Below, piece by piece: positions 42,035-52,007 of a stretch of 64,000 nt of DNA; the stretch's first letter is position 1, and every line of letters begins with the position of its first letter. The translations under genes and the position numbers were made by a program. Source of the stretch: Nocardioides kribbensis (lineage in GTDB: Bacteria > Actinomycetota > Actinomycetes > Propionibacteriales > Nocardioidaceae). The stretch is from positions 870,501 through 934,500 of the forward strand of contig NZ_JADCLL010000001.1 in the NCBI RefSeq assembly GCF_015070375.1, given 5' to 3'. The notes beneath the pieces were generated by a model that did not search any database, had not been told where the DNA came from, and worked only from the letters and a program-made list of their open reading frames with translations.

Positions 42035-43465
42035 TCAGGTGCGGGGCTCGACGGTGGACTCGCCCCGGGCGCGGCCGTGCGGCCGGTCGCGGCGACCGAC
42101 CAGGCGCTCCACGACGTAGAGCACCAGGCCGACGGCCAGCAGCCCGCCGCACCACAGCAGCGACGTGGGGTCGTCGTACACGACGTAGGCCAGCAGCACC
42201 AGGTTGCCGACGATCCCGACGGCGAGCAGCGCGGTGGGGGCGGTGTAGGTGTCGTCGGCCTCGTCGTGGCCGCGCAGCCTGAGCGCGGAGAGGATGACCA
42301 GGCCGTAGATGAAGAGGGTGAAGACCACCGTGACGGTGGCCAGCCGCGCCACCACGTCGACGCCGACGCCGGCGCGGTTGAGCAGGGCGCCGACGACCAG
42401 CAGGGAGCAGACCACGACGGCCGCGAAGCTCAGCGCGACCCAGGGGCTGCGGCGGCTGGAGTGGATGCGGGCGAAGACGCCCGGCACGACGTCCTCGCGC
42501 GCCATGCCGTAGAGGATGCGCGACTGCGTGACCACCGAGACCAGGGTGGTGTTGGTGATCGCGACCATGGCGATCACGGCGAAGACCACGCTGAGCAGCC
42601 CCACGGGCAGGGGCAGCACGCCGGCCTCGACCACCTCCAGCAGGGCGGCGTCGGAGGAGGCCAGGTCGGCCACGGGCACGACCAGGGCCGCGGTCACGGC
42701 GACCAGCACGTAGATCACGCCGGCGACGACCATGCCGCCGACGAGGGCCCGCGGGAAGGTGCGGGCCGGGTCGATGGTCTCCTCGGCGACGTTGGCGGCG
42801 TTCTCGAAGCCCGTCATCGCGAAGAAGGCCAGCGCGACGCCGGCCACGATCGCCAGCACGGGGTCGCCGTCGGCCCGGAACTCGGTGAGCGTGCCGAAGT
42901 CGGCGTCGCCCTGCGCGACGTAGACGACACCGATGACCACGACGATGACCAGACCGGCGATCTCGACGACGGTCATCACCATGTTGGCCACGACCGACTC
43001 GGTGATGCCGATGTAGTTGACGACCGCCAGCACGAGGATGAAGACCAGCGCCACCAGCAGGCCCGGGGGCAGCTCCCACACCTCGGCGAAGTAGGCGGAG
43101 AAGCCGGTGGCCAGCGACCCGGCCGCGGCGAAGGTGGCCGAGAGCATCGAGATCGTGACGAGGAAGGTCAGCGCGGGGCTGCGGAAGGCCTTGTTGACGT
43201 AGAGCGCGGCGCCGGCGGCCTGGGGGTACTTCGTCACCAGCTCGGCGTAGGCCAGCCCGGTGATCGTCGCGACCGACACCCCGACGGCGAAGGCGATCCA
43301 GAAGGCGCCCCCGACCGCACCCGCGACGGCGCCGATGAGCACGTAGATGCCGGAGCCGAGCACGTCGCCGAGGACGTAGAAGAACAGCAGCCTCCCGGTG
43401 ATCGACCGGGTGAGGTCCCCGTCGTCGGGGAGCGCGGTCGTGGTGGCTGCGGAGGAGTCGGCCAT
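42035..43465 (-). CDS. APC-superfamily amino acid permease
   Basis: 476 residues with about twelve predicted helices. The helix-1 glycine motif GDVLGSGIYVLIG is that of amino acid/cation permeases, and FAMTGFENAANVAEET in helix 6 matches the substrate region of the APA family. The substrate is not deducible. ATG at 43465 (MADSSAATT) is preferred; an in-frame GTG or ATG at 43501 would add twelve Gly-rich residues. It lies between a glycerophosphodiesterase and a universal stress gene on the same strand. Confidence 0.88.
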   Translation of the reverse strand: MADSSAATTTALPDDGDLTRSITGRLLFFYVLGDVLGSGIYVLIGAVAGAVGGAFWIAFAVGVSVATITGLAYAELVTKYPQAAGAALYVNKAFRSPALTFLVTISMLSATFAAAGSLATGFSAYFAEVWELPPGLLVALVFILVLAVVNYIGITESVVANMVMTVVEIAGLVIVVVIGVVYVAQGDADFGTLTEFRADGDPVLAIVAGVALAFFAMTGFENAANVAEETIDPARTFPRALVGGMVVAGVIYVLVAVTAALVVPVADLASSDAALLEVVEAGVLPLPVGLLSVVFAVIAMVAITNTTLVSVVTQSRILYGMAREDVVPGVFARIHSSRRSPWVALSFAAVVVCSLLVVGALLNRAGVGVDVVARLATVTVVFTLFIYGLVILSALRLRGHDEADDTYTAPTALLAVGIVGNLVLLAYVVYDDPTSLLWCGGLLAVGLVLYVVERLVGRRDRPHGRARGESTVEPRT

Positions 43466-43564
43466 CGGCCCACCGAAGCCGCCCCCGGAGCCCGGGGTCA
43501 AGCCCGCGGCGGCGCTCTCACCCCGCCGGGTGACCCTGGCCCCCGCCCCGGCGGAGCGGCGGCC

Positions 43565-44671
43565 TCAGGCCGGCACGCGTACGCCGACCGGCGCCAGCCA
43601 GGCCTCGCGGGCCGCCACCGCCGCGTCGGGCTGGTCGGTGATCAGCCCGTCGACGCCGAGCTCGAGCAGCAGCTCCACGAAGCCGCCGAGGTCGCCGTGC
43701 GCTGCGGGGCGCTCCCCGGCCTCCTCGCCTCGGCGGAAGGGGGCCGGCAGGAAGTGGTTCTCGGCCCGCAGCGTCCACACGTGGACGGTCAGCCACTCGC
43801 GGTGGGCGTCGGCCACCAGGGTGGAGGGGCGCATGCCGCGACCGCCGGGCGCCTCGGCGGCCACCAGCGAGTGGTGGGCGCCGACGCCGTCGGCGTAGCG
43901 CTCCACCAGGGCCAGGCCCGCGGGGCTGGCCAGGTCGCCGAAGGTGCGCGGGTCGCCGGCCGCGGCGAGGTCGGCGGGGCGTCGGTCGCGCCGGTCGAGC
44001 AGCTGCACCAGGGGCACCCGCACCTGGCCGGCCAGCTGCTGGAGGATCGTGGGCTCGAAGGACATCACCGTCACCCGCGAGCGCGGCGTGTCGACGCCGT
44101 GGCGCCGCAGCGTGGCGACCAGCGCGGTGTCGAGCGGCAGCCCGCGCGAGGCGGACCAGGCGGCGTCCTTGAGCTCGATCATGACCCCGATCGAGCGGCC
44201 CCGGGCGGACGACTCCGCGGCCACCATCTCCAGCACGTCGTCGAGCGTCGCCACCGGGAGCCGGCCGTCGTGGGCGGCGCTGGCCGGGCGCAGCCCGGGC
44301 ATCCGCTCGACCACCCGCAGCGTGCGCAGCTCCGAGAGCGGGAGGTCCTCGGCGAACCAGCCCGTCACCTCCTCGCCGTCGACCACCCGCGTGCTGCGGC
44401 GGTGGGCCAGCCCGGGGCGCGCGGCGATGTCGGTGGTGCGGGCCAGGTCGCTCTCGTGACGCACCACGAGCACGCCGTCGGCGCTCACGACCAGGTCGAG
44501 CTCGATGTCGTCGGCGCCCATCGCGATCGCGGCGCGGTAGGCCTCGAGCGTGTGCTCGGGCCAGGTGCCGCTGGCGCCGCGGTGGCCCACGACGGCGGGG
44601 GTCACGGCCAGGGTGCGGGGACGACGGACGGGCAGGGACACGGTGGTCACGACCTCGACGGTGCGTGGCAC
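43565..44671 (-). CDS. Glycerophosphodiester phosphodiesterase family protein
   Basis: 368-residue GDPD TIM-barrel enzyme releasing glycerol-3-phosphate from glycerophosphodiesters. The metal and catalytic residues are in GHRGASGTWPEHT (around 29-41), DIELDLVVSADG and VRHESDL. Later barrel strands end VDGLITDQPDAA. No signal peptide, so cytoplasmic. The start is uncertain: GTGs at 44671, 44650 and 44641 are all in frame and none has a clear ribosome-binding site. Confidence 0.9.
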   Translation of the reverse strand: MPRTVEVVTTVSLPVRRPRTLAVTPAVVGHRGASGTWPEHTLEAYRAAIAMGADDIELDLVVSADGVLVVRHESDLARTTDIAARPGLAHRRSTRVVDGEEVTGWFAEDLPLSELRTLRVVERMPGLRPASAAHDGRLPVATLDDVLEMVAAESSARGRSIGVMIELKDAAWSASRGLPLDTALVATLRRHGVDTPRSRVTVMSFEPTILQQLAGQVRVPLVQLLDRRDRRPADLAAAGDPRTFGDLASPAGLALVERYADGVGAHHSLVAAEAPGGRGMRPSTLVADAHREWLTVHVWTLRAENHFLPAPFRRGEEAGERPAAHGDLGGFVELLLELGVDGLITDQPDAAVAAREAWLAPVGVRVPA

Positions 44672-44733
44672 CTCCGTCCGCGCGGTGACCCCGAGGTGAA
44701 CGACGCGTGAGGGGCGGTGGGCAGGATGGGGCC

Positions 44734-45276
44734 GTGGACCTCTCCCCCGTCGGCACCCTGTCGCCCTCGCCCGCCCTCGACCACCCCGACCTGCTCGCCG
44801 CGCCGGTGGCCCGCGCCCTGGCCTCGCTGCCGGGCGCGGAGCGTGTCGGCGTGGTCGCCATCGACCCCGACCTGGCCGACACCGCGGCCCTGAGCGAGGC
44901 CCACCAGGTGCCGCTGGAGGCCAGCGCCAACTGCGTCCTGGTGGCCGGGCGCCGCGACGGGGAGGAGCGGGTCGCCGCCTGCGTGGTGCGCGCCGACACC
45001 CGCGCCGACGTCAACGGCCTGGTCAAACGCACCCTCGACGTGCGCAAGGCGTCGTTCCTGCCCATGGAGCGCGCGGTGGCCGAGTCGGGCATGGAGCACG
45101 GCGGGATCACGCCGATCGGCCTGCCGGCCGGCTGGCGGCTGCTGGTCGACGCGCGGGTGCTGGACGTCGAGGTGGCCGTCGTCGGCTCCGGCGTGCGCCG
45201 CTCCAAGGTGCTGCTGCCGGGTCGCCTGCTGGCCGACCTGCCCGGGGCCGAGGTGGTGGAGGGCCTGGCCGGCTGA
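44734..45276 (+). CDS. YbaK/EbsC-family aminoacyl-tRNA deacylase
   Basis: 180 residues, YbaK-like trans-editing domain that hydrolyses mischarged tRNA. The key Lys lies in VKRTLDVRKASFLP; earlier strands show ANCVLVAGRRDGEE and later GGITPIGLPAGW, typical of the family. The GTG at 44734 follows CAGGAT by six bases, resembling the leaderless pattern; a longer start at 44707 would run through it. Convergent with the F420:NADP reductase gene, with four bases between the stops. Confidence 0.88.
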   Translation: MDLSPVGTLSPSPALDHPDLLAAPVARALASLPGAERVGVVAIDPDLADTAALSEAHQVPLEASANCVLVAGRRDGEERVAACVVRADTRADVNGLVKRTLDVRKASFLPMERAVAESGMEHGGITPIGLPAGWRLLVDARVLDVEVAVVGSGVRRSKVLLPGRLLADLPGAEVVEGLAG

Positions 45277-45280
45277 CGGG

Positions 45281-46021
45281 CTAGAAGCCGGTGACCTTGA
45301 TGCTGGAGTGGATCTTGTAGCGCCGGTTGATCGAGATCAGCACGGCGGTGAGCGGCTCGACCTGGCGGGCCAGGCGCAGCTTGCCGGCGTCGATGCCGGG
45401 CCGCCCGGTGACGCTGGCGCACAGCGCCATGACGGTCTCCTTGGCCTCCTTGACGTCGCCGACCACCAGGACGTCCTCGTGGGCCAGCACGTCGTCGTCG
45501 CCCCACAGCGAGACCGCCGAGACGTTGTGGAAGGCGCCCACCACGGTGGCCGAGTCCCCCACGATGCGCTGGGCCGACTCCGCGGCCGACCCCTCGCCGC
45601 CGTCGATGACCAGGCCGTGCGCGCCGCGCTTGTCGAAGGCCAGCGGGTTCACGCAGGAGATCACCGTCGTCCCGGCCAGCGGGAGGGTGGCGACCAGCTC
45701 GTCGTGGCCGTCCCACGGCACGGCGAGCAGCACGAGGTCGGCGCCCGCGCAGGCGTCGGCGTTGGTGGCGCCCGTGACCGTCCCGGCGCCCTCCACGCCG
45801 ACGAGCCGGTCGGCCACCTCGGCGGCGACCGCCTCGGCCTTGTCGGCGGCGCGCGAGCCCAGCACGACGTCGTGGCCGCCGCGCGCGAAGCGGTAGCCGA
45901 GCCCCTTGCCCTGCGGCCCCGTGCCGCCGACCACGGCGATGCGGTGGCGGACCGTGCCGGCGCCCGGGTCGGCGTCGTGGTCGGTGGCGGTCTCGGACGT
46001 GGCGGCGGGCTGGCTGGTCAC
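45281..46021 (-). CDS. NADPH:F420 oxidoreductase
   Basis: Transfers hydride between NADP(H) and coenzyme F420, supplying reduced F420 to oxidoreductases such as the LLM enzyme encoded nearby. 246 residues with the NADP-binding start IAVVGGTGPQGKGLGYRFA and SRAADKAEA, in which Ser-Arg marks NADP preference. The middle VISCVNPLAFDKRG and VGAFHNVSA match the Fno/NpdG family. GTG start at 46021 with CACACT seven bases before it. A disordered N-terminal extension of about 25 residues precedes the fold. Divergent from the acyltransferase gene. Confidence 0.9.
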   Translation of the reverse strand: MTSQPAATSETATDHDADPGAGTVRHRIAVVGGTGPQGKGLGYRFARGGHDVVLGSRAADKAEAVAAEVADRLVGVEGAGTVTGATNADACAGADLVLLAVPWDGHDELVATLPLAGTTVISCVNPLAFDKRGAHGLVIDGGEGSAAESAQRIVGDSATVVGAFHNVSAVSLWGDDDVLAHEDVLVVGDVKEAKETVMALCASVTGRPGIDAGKLRLARQVEPLTAVLISINRRYKIHSSIKVTGF

Positions 46022-46110
46022 GCGAGCGAGTGTGCCAGTGGCAGCGAGGACGCCGTACTCGTCATCAGGTTTTGGTACCGTCGGCCCCTCAACCGCGCAG
46101 GAGCTCAGGG

Positions 46111-48192
46111 GTGGCGAGTCGATACCGCAGCGATGTCCAGGGCCTGCGCGCCGTCGCCGTGCTCGTCGTCATCGCTGCGCACGCCGGTGTCCCCTTCCTG
46201 CCCGGCGGCTTCGTCGGGGTCGACGTCTTCTTCGTCGTCTCCGGCTTCCTGATCTCGGGGCTGCTCTTCCGCGAGATGCGCCGGGGCGAGACGGTCTCGC
46301 TGACCGCCTTCTGGTCGCGCCGGGCCCGGCGGATCCTGCCCGCCGCCACGCTGGTCACGGCGCTCACCGTGCTGGCCTCGGTGGCGTGGATGAGTCTCAT
46401 CGACGCGCGCGAGGTCGTGGTCGACGCCGTCTGGGCCACCCTCTTCGCCGCCAACGTCCGCTTCGCCGACCAGGGTGACTACTTCTTCGCCCAGGACGGT
46501 CCCCCGTCGCCGATGCAGCACTACTGGTCGCTGGCGGTCGAGGAGCAGTTCTACGTCGTCTGGCCGGTGCTGCTCGTGGTCTGCGCCCTCGCGGTGCGCC
46601 TGGTCACCCGCTCCGACGAGCGCCGGCTGCCCGAGCGCACCCTGGCCGTCGTGCTGGTCGCGCTGACCGCGGCCAGCTTCGCCTGGTCGGTGGCGGGCAC
46701 GGCCGGTGACTCCGGCAGCGCCTACTACTCCACCCTCGGGCGGGCCTGGGAGCTCGGCGCCGGCGCGCTGGCCGCGCTCGCCGCGCCGCGCCTGCGCAAG
46801 CGGATGCCGGCCCTGGCGGTGCCGCTGCTCGGTGCCGGCGGCCTGCTCGCGGTGGGGCTGGCCTGCGTCCTCTACTCCTCGGCCACGGCCTTCCCGGGGT
46901 GGGCCGCGCTCCTGCCGGTGCTCGGCACGGTGGCGCTGCTGCTCGCCGGCATCCGGCCCGGCCCCCGCCACGACCCGGTCCGGGCCCTGCTGACCTGGCG
47001 CCCGGTGCGAGTCCTGGGCGACTGGTCCTACTCCCTCTACCTGTGGCACTGGCCGGCGCTGATCCTCGCCGAGGAGTGGGCGCTGCGCCCCCTGACCGGC
47101 GCGGAGCGCGCGCTGGTGCTGCTGGTGGTGCTGAGCCTGGCCGCGCTGACCTTCCGCTTCGTCGAGACGCCCTTCCGGCAGGGACTGCCCCCGCGGCTGC
47201 TCGTGGCCCCCCGTCCGCTGCTGCTCTACCCGCTGAGCCTGGCCGTGGTCGCCGCGTCCTGCGTCGGCGGGTGGCAGTGGATCGAGGCCCGCACGGGCCA
47301 GGGCGACGTGCCCGCGATCGCGGTGGCCGACCCCGCGGGCGCCGACAGCACCGTTGCCCTCGTGCGGGCCTCGGTCAACGCCGCGCGCGACCGGATGGCG
47401 GTGCCCAGCGAGCTCGACCCCAACCTGCTGACCCTGCGTGACAGCGTGGCCGACGTCGGCGCGTGCGACTACGAGGAGGACGTGCAGGAGCTCTGCCTGC
47501 GCGGCGACCCCGACGGGGAGCGCACCGTGGTGGTCACCGGCGACTCCCACGCCCGTGCCTGGATCCCGGCCGTGGAGCGGATCGCGGTGGAGAACGGCTG
47601 GAGGGCCTACTACCTGGTCAAGCCGCAGTGCCCGGCCGCCCACGTGCCGGTGGCGCCGCTCAACGAGCGCCGGGTCTTCACCGAGTGCACCGGCTTCCAG
47701 GACTGGGTGGTCGACCAGGTCGAGGCCCTGCAGCCCGACCTCACGATCGTCTCCTCCTCGCCCCCGGTCAACGGGGTGTGGATCGACGGCGAGCTCGCCG
47801 CCACGATCGAGCGGGTCGCCCCGGTGCTGGAGGAGGGCTACGACGAGCTCTTCGACGAGCTGCACGCCGCCTCCGAGCGGGTGCTGCTCATCAAGGACGT
47901 GCCCAAGTCGGGCATCGACCCCGGCGAGTGCCTCACCACCGGCACCCCCAGCCTCGGCGACTGCATGTTCCAGCCCGTCGAGCGCGCCGAGATCCTCGGC
48001 GACGTCGCGGTGAAGTCGGCCCTCCTGGCCGACGCCGAGGTCGTCGACCCGACCCCGTGGCTGTGCTACCAGGGCGAGTGCCCGGTGGTCATCGGCGGCA
48101 CGCTGTCCTACCGCGACACCGACCACCTGACCACGGAGTACTCCGAGCTGCTGGCCGGCTCCCTGGGCCGCGCCACCGGCATGACCGACTGA
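46111..48192 (+). CDS. OafA/YrhL-type acyltransferase with C-terminal SGNH domain
   Basis: 693 residues. The N-terminal acyltransferase-3 domain has ten or so helices: RYRSDVQGLRAVAVLVVIAAHAGVPFLPGG contains the catalytic-type His, shown here in segments, and FVGVDVFFVVSGFLI follows. The C-terminal SGNH hydrolase-like domain has GDSHARAW near residue 476 and DTDHLT near 668 (Asp-x-x-His pair). Such proteins move acyl groups across the membrane and attach them to cell-surface sugars. Start GTG at 46111 with AGGAG upstream. Not linked to the flanking F420 genes by known function. Confidence 0.9.
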   Translation: MASRYRSDVQGLRAVAVLVVIAAHAGVPFLPGGFVGVDVFFVVSGFLISGLLFREMRRGETVSLTAFWSRRARRILPAATLVTALTVLASVAWMSLIDAREVVVDAVWATLFAANVRFADQGDYFFAQDGPPSPMQHYWSLAVEEQFYVVWPVLLVVCALAVRLVTRSDERRLPERTLAVVLVALTAASFAWSVAGTAGDSGSAYYSTLGRAWELGAGALAALAAPRLRKRMPALAVPLLGAGGLLAVGLACVLYSSATAFPGWAALLPVLGTVALLLAGIRPGPRHDPVRALLTWRPVRVLGDWSYSLYLWHWPALILAEEWALRPLTGAERALVLLVVLSLAALTFRFVETPFRQGLPPRLLVAPRPLLLYPLSLAVVAASCVGGWQWIEARTGQGDVPAIAVADPAGADSTVALVRASVNAARDRMAVPSELDPNLLTLRDSVADVGACDYEEDVQELCLRGDPDGERTVVVTGDSHARAWIPAVERIAVENGWRAYYLVKPQCPAAHVPVAPLNERRVFTECTGFQDWVVDQVEALQPDLTIVSSSPPVNGVWIDGELAATIERVAPVLEEGYDELFDELHAASERVLLIKDVPKSGIDPGECLTTGTPSLGDCMFQPVERAEILGDVAVKSALLADAEVVDPTPWLCYQGECPVVIGGTLSYRDTDHLTTEYSELLAGSLGRATGMTD

Positions 48193-48209
48193 GCGCCGAC
48201 GCACCGATG

Positions 48210-48228
48210 GTGACAGCACCGCTGTCAC
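48210..48228. promoter_or_regulatory. Inverted repeat and -10-like box before the LLM gene
   Basis: GTGACAG-N5-CTGTCAC is a perfect seven-base inverted repeat, 57 bases before the ATG at 48285. TAGGGT at 48231-48236 directly after it may be the -10 box, so a bound dimer would sit over the -35 region. Confidence 0.45.
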
Positions 48229-48284
48229 GGTAGGGTCGCGAGCGTCGCCGCCGGGACCGGCCCGGCCCCAGGCCCAGGAGACCC

Positions 48285-49316
48285 ATGAAGCTGTCGATGC
48301 CCCTCGTCTACTCCGGCAACCCGCGCGAGGCCGCCGACCAGGTCGTCGCGCTCGAGAAGGCCGGTCTCGACATGGTCTGGGTCGCGGAGCCCTACGGGTT
48401 CGACGCCCCCACGCTGATGGGCTACCTCGCCGCCAAGACCGAGACCATCGAGATCGGCGCCGGCATCCTCAACGTCTACTCCCGCACCCCGGGGGCGATG
48501 CTGCAGACCGCGGCGGGCCTCGACAACGTCTCCGGCGGCCGCGCGGTCATCGGCCTGGGCGCCTCGGGACCCCAGGTCATCGAGGGCTTCCACGGCCTGC
48601 CCTACGACAAGCCGCTCGGCCGCACCCGCGAGATGATCGAGATCCTGCGGCTGGGGCTGCGCCGCGAGCCCCTCGTGCACGAGGGCAAGGTCTTCACGCT
48701 GCCCCTGCCCGCCGACCAGGGCCTCGGGCTCGGCAAGCCGCTCAAGCTGCTGACGCGCCCCGAGCGCCCGGTCGTGCCGCTGTGGGTGGCAGCGCTCGGC
48801 CACGCCAACGTGCGGATGACCGCCGAGATCGCCGACGGCTGGCTCCCCTTCCTCTTCCACCCCGAGAAGGCCCAGGAGGTCTGGGGCGAGCCGCTGGCGC
48901 AGGGGCGGGCCAAGCGCTCCGCCGACCTGGCGCCCCTCGAGGTCAGCGCCGGCGGCCTAGTGGCGATCGGCGAGGACGTCGAGGGGATGCTCGACCTCAT
49001 GCGCCCCACCTACGCGCTCTACGTCGGCGGCATGGGCGCCAAGGGCAAGAACTTCTACAACGAGCTGGCGCGCCAGTACGGCTACGAGCAGGAGGCCGAG
49101 CAGATCCAGGAGCTCTACCTCCAGGGCAAGAAGAAGGAGGCCGAGGCGCTGGTGCCGCTGGAGTGGCTGCGCGCGGGCAACCTGGTCGGCCCCGAGTCCT
49201 ACGTCAAGGAGCGCATCGCCGCCTTCCGCGAGGCCGGCGTCACCAACCTCTCGGTCACCCCCGCCTCCGCCGACCCGGCCGCCACGATCGCCCAGGTCAA
49301 GGAGTGGGTGTCCTGA
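48285..49316 (+). CDS. LLM-class F420-dependent oxidoreductase
   Basis: 343-residue bacterial luciferase-like TIM barrel. MVWVAEPYGFDAPT, IGAGILNVYSRTP, and GRAVIGLGASGPQVIEGFHG are typical of the actinobacterial F420-using subgroup. AGGAG lies six bases before the ATG. Neighbours fbiC and F420:NADP reductase support F420 rather than FMN as cofactor. The substrate is unknown. A tandem near-duplication of the end occurs in the DNA, gtgtcctgagcg, where the second copy lies in the spacer before fbiC. Confidence 0.88.
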   Translation: MKLSMPLVYSGNPREAADQVVALEKAGLDMVWVAEPYGFDAPTLMGYLAAKTETIEIGAGILNVYSRTPGAMLQTAAGLDNVSGGRAVIGLGASGPQVIEGFHGLPYDKPLGRTREMIEILRLGLRREPLVHEGKVFTLPLPADQGLGLGKPLKLLTRPERPVVPLWVAALGHANVRMTAEIADGWLPFLFHPEKAQEVWGEPLAQGRAKRSADLAPLEVSAGGLVAIGEDVEGMLDLMRPTYALYVGGMGAKGKNFYNELARQYGYEQEAEQIQELYLQGKKKEAEALVPLEWLRAGNLVGPESYVKERIAAFREAGVTNLSVTPASADPAATIAQVKEWVS

Positions 49317-49368
49317 GCGGGTGTCCTGAGCGCCGGGCCCGCAGGGGGCGCGGGATAGCCTCTCGGTG

Positions 49369-51966
49369 ATGGCTGAGCGCACCGCCCCGAGACCCGACCC
49401 CGACCCGACCCCCCAGCAGGTACGCCGCGCCCTCGCGCGCGCCGAGCGCGGGGCGGCGCTCGACGTCGAGGAGGCGTCGGTGCTGCTGGCCGCCACCGGC
49501 GCCGACCTCGACCGGCTCTGCGCGGCCGCCGCCACCGTGCGCGACGCCGGGCTGCTCGCCGCGGGGCGCCCGGGCGTGGTCACCTACTCGCCCAAGGTCT
49601 TCATCCCGGTCACCACGATGTGCCGCGACCGGTGCCACTACTGCACCTTCGTGGAGAGCCCGGGCCACCTCCAGCGCGAGGGCCGACCGCTCTACCTCTC
49701 CCCCGACGAGATCCTCGACCTGGCCCGCCGCGGCGCCGAGCTGGGCTGCCTCGAGGCGCTCTTCACCCTCGGCGACCGCCCCGAGGAGCGCTGGCCCGAG
49801 GCGCGGCAGTGGCTCGACGAGCAGGGCTACGACTCGACCCTGGCCTACGTGCGCGCGATGGCCGTGCGGGTGCTGGAGGAGACCGGGCTGCTGCCCCACC
49901 TCAACCCCGGGGTGATGAGCTGGGAGGAGATGAACCGGCTCAAGCCGGTCAGCCCCTCGATGGGCATGATGCTCGAGACCACCTCGCGACGGCTCTTCGA
50001 GACCCGCGGGCTGGCCCACTTCGGCTCCCCCGACAAGGACCCCGCCGTGCGGATGCGGGTGCTCGAGGACGCCGGTCGTCTCTCCATCCCCTTCACCACC
50101 GGGCTGCTCGTCGGCATCGGCGAGACCCTGCGCGAGCGCGCCGAGACGGTGTTCGCGCTGCGCGGGGTGGCCAAGGCCTACGGCCACGTGCAGGAGGTGA
50201 TCGTGCAGAACTTCCGCGCCAAGCCCGACACCGCCATGCGTCACCGCGACGACCTGGGCCTGGAGGAGTACCGCGCCGCGATCGCGGTGACCCGCCTGGT
50301 GATGGGCCCCCGCATGCGGGTGCAGGCCCCGCCGAACCTGGTCGACGCCTCCGAGGGCTCCGCGGAGTGCCGCGCCCTGCTCGACGCCGGCGTCGACGAC
50401 TGGGGCGGGGTCAGCCCGCTCACCCCCGACCACGTCAACCCCGAGCGCCCGTGGCCGACCCTCGAGCGGCTGCGCGCCCACACCGCGGCGGCCGGCCTCG
50501 AGCTGGCGCCCCGGCTCACCGTGCACCCCGAGCACGTCCGGGCCGGTCTCGGCGGCGGCAGCCCGTGGCTCGACCCGCGGGTCAGCGCCCACGTCGCGGC
50601 GCTCGCGGTGCCCGACGGGCCCGCGGCCGGTCTGGCGCAGGTCGGCGTACGACCGGAGGGGCGGGTGTGGCAGGAGCCCGACGGCGGGGCGGCCTCGCTC
50701 ACCACCAGCACCGGGCGCACCGACCTGCACGCCAGCATCGACACCGAGGGCCGCAGCGAGGACCGCCGCTCCGACTTCGCCGCGGTCTACGGCGACTGGG
50801 AGTCGGTGCGCGACGCAGCCGGGTCGACCTCGCTGATCGACGGTGCCCCCGCGGTGCTGCACGCCGAGGGGTCCGCCGCGCTGCGGGCCGCGGAGGCCGA
50901 CCCCGGCGGGCTGTCCGACGAGCACGCGCTCACCCTCATGACCGCCGAGGGCCCGCTGCTGGATCAGGTCTGCCGGCTGGCCGACGACCTGCGCCGCGAG
51001 GTCGTGGGCGACACCGTCACCTACGTCGTCAACCGCAACATCAACTTCACCAACGTCTGCTACGTCGGCTGCCGCTTCTGCGCCTTCGCGCAGCGGCGCA
51101 CCGACGCCGACGCCTACTCGCTGTCCCTCGACGAGGTCGCCGACCGGGCCGCGGAGGCCTGGGACCTCGGCGCGACCGAGGTCTGCATGCAGGGCGGCAT
51201 CGACCCCGAGCTGCCCGCGTCGGCCTACGTCGAGCTGGTGGGGGCCGTGCGGCGTCGCGTGCCGCAGATGCACGTGCACGCCTTCTCCCCCATGGAGGTG
51301 CTCAACGGCACCGCCCGCACGGGCCTGTCGACCGAGGACTTCCTCATCAAGGCCCGCGAGGCCGGCCTGGGGTCGCTGCCGGGCACGGCCGCGGAGATCC
51401 TCGACGACGACGTGCGCTGGGTGCTCACCAAGGGCAAGCTGCCCACCTCCACCTGGATCGACATCGTCTCCACCGCCCACCGCGTGGGCGTGCCGACGAC
51501 CTCGACGATGATGTACGGCCACGTCGACAACCCGCGCCACTGGGTCAACCACCTGCGCGTGCTGAGCCGGGTGCAGGACACCGCGCGCGAGCACGGCGCC
51601 GCGGAGTTCACCGAGTTCGTGCCGCTGCCCTTCGTGCACACGAGCGCACCGATCTACCTCGCCGGCGTCGCCCGCCCCGGCCCCACGCTGCGCGACAACC
51701 TCGCCGTGCACGCGATGGCGCGGATCCTGCTGCACGGGCGCATCGACAACATCCAGACCTCCTGGGTCAAGCTCGGCGTCGAGGGCACCCGCGCGATGCT
51801 GCGCGCGGGCGCCAACGACCTGGGCGGGACCCTGATGGAGGAGACGATCTCGCGCATGGCCGGCTCCGAGCACGGCTCGGCCAAGACGGTCGCCGAGCTG
51901 GTGGAGATCGGCGCCGGCATCGACCGGCCCGTGACCGAGCGCACGACCCTGTACGCCGCCCGCTGA
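49369..51966 (+). CDS. fbiC: FO synthase, fused CofG/CofH
   Basis: Makes 7,8-didemethyl-8-hydroxy-5-deazariboflavin, the chromophore of coenzyme F420, from a pyrimidine precursor and tyrosine. 865 residues containing two radical SAM domains: CRDRCHYC (Cys near 85, 89, 92; CofG half) and CYVGCRFC (near 564, 568, 571; CofH half). The C-terminal half shows [14 protein letters not shown] and [17 protein letters not shown] at 49356-49361 lies seven bases before the ATG, consistent with a leaderless transcript. Single fused protein as in other actinomycetes. Confidence 0.97.
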   Translation: MAERTAPRPDPDPTPQQVRRALARAERGAALDVEEASVLLAATGADLDRLCAAAATVRDAGLLAAGRPGVVTYSPKVFIPVTTMCRDRCHYCTFVESPGHLQREGRPLYLSPDEILDLARRGAELGCLEALFTLGDRPEERWPEARQWLDEQGYDSTLAYVRAMAVRVLEETGLLPHLNPGVMSWEEMNRLKPVSPSMGMMLETTSRRLFETRGLAHFGSPDKDPAVRMRVLEDAGRLSIPFTTGLLVGIGETLRERAETVFALRGVAKAYGHVQEVIVQNFRAKPDTAMRHRDDLGLEEYRAAIAVTRLVMGPRMRVQAPPNLVDASEGSAECRALLDAGVDDWGGVSPLTPDHVNPERPWPTLERLRAHTAAAGLELAPRLTVHPEHVRAGLGGGSPWLDPRVSAHVAALAVPDGPAAGLAQVGVRPEGRVWQEPDGGAASLTTSTGRTDLHASIDTEGRSEDRRSDFAAVYGDWESVRDAAGSTSLIDGAPAVLHAEGSAALRAAEADPGGLSDEHALTLMTAEGPLLDQVCRLADDLRREVVGDTVTYVVNRNINFTNVCYVGCRFCAFAQRRTDADAYSLSLDEVADRAAEAWDLGATEVCMQGGIDPELPASAYVELVGAVRRRVPQMHVHAFSPMEVLNGTARTGLSTEDFLIKAREAGLGSLPGTAAEILDDDVRWVLTKGKLPTSTWIDIVSTAHRVGVPTTSTMMYGHVDNPRHWVNHLRVLSRVQDTAREHGAAEFTEFVPLPFVHTSAPIYLAGVARPGPTLRDNLAVHAMARILLHGRIDNIQTSWVKLGVEGTRAMLRAGANDLGGTLMEETISRMAGSEHGSAKTVAELVEIGAGIDRPVTERTTLYAAR

Positions 51967-52007
51967 CCCCGCCCGCGGGGCCGGCCGCGGACCGGGCACG
52001 ATGACCC

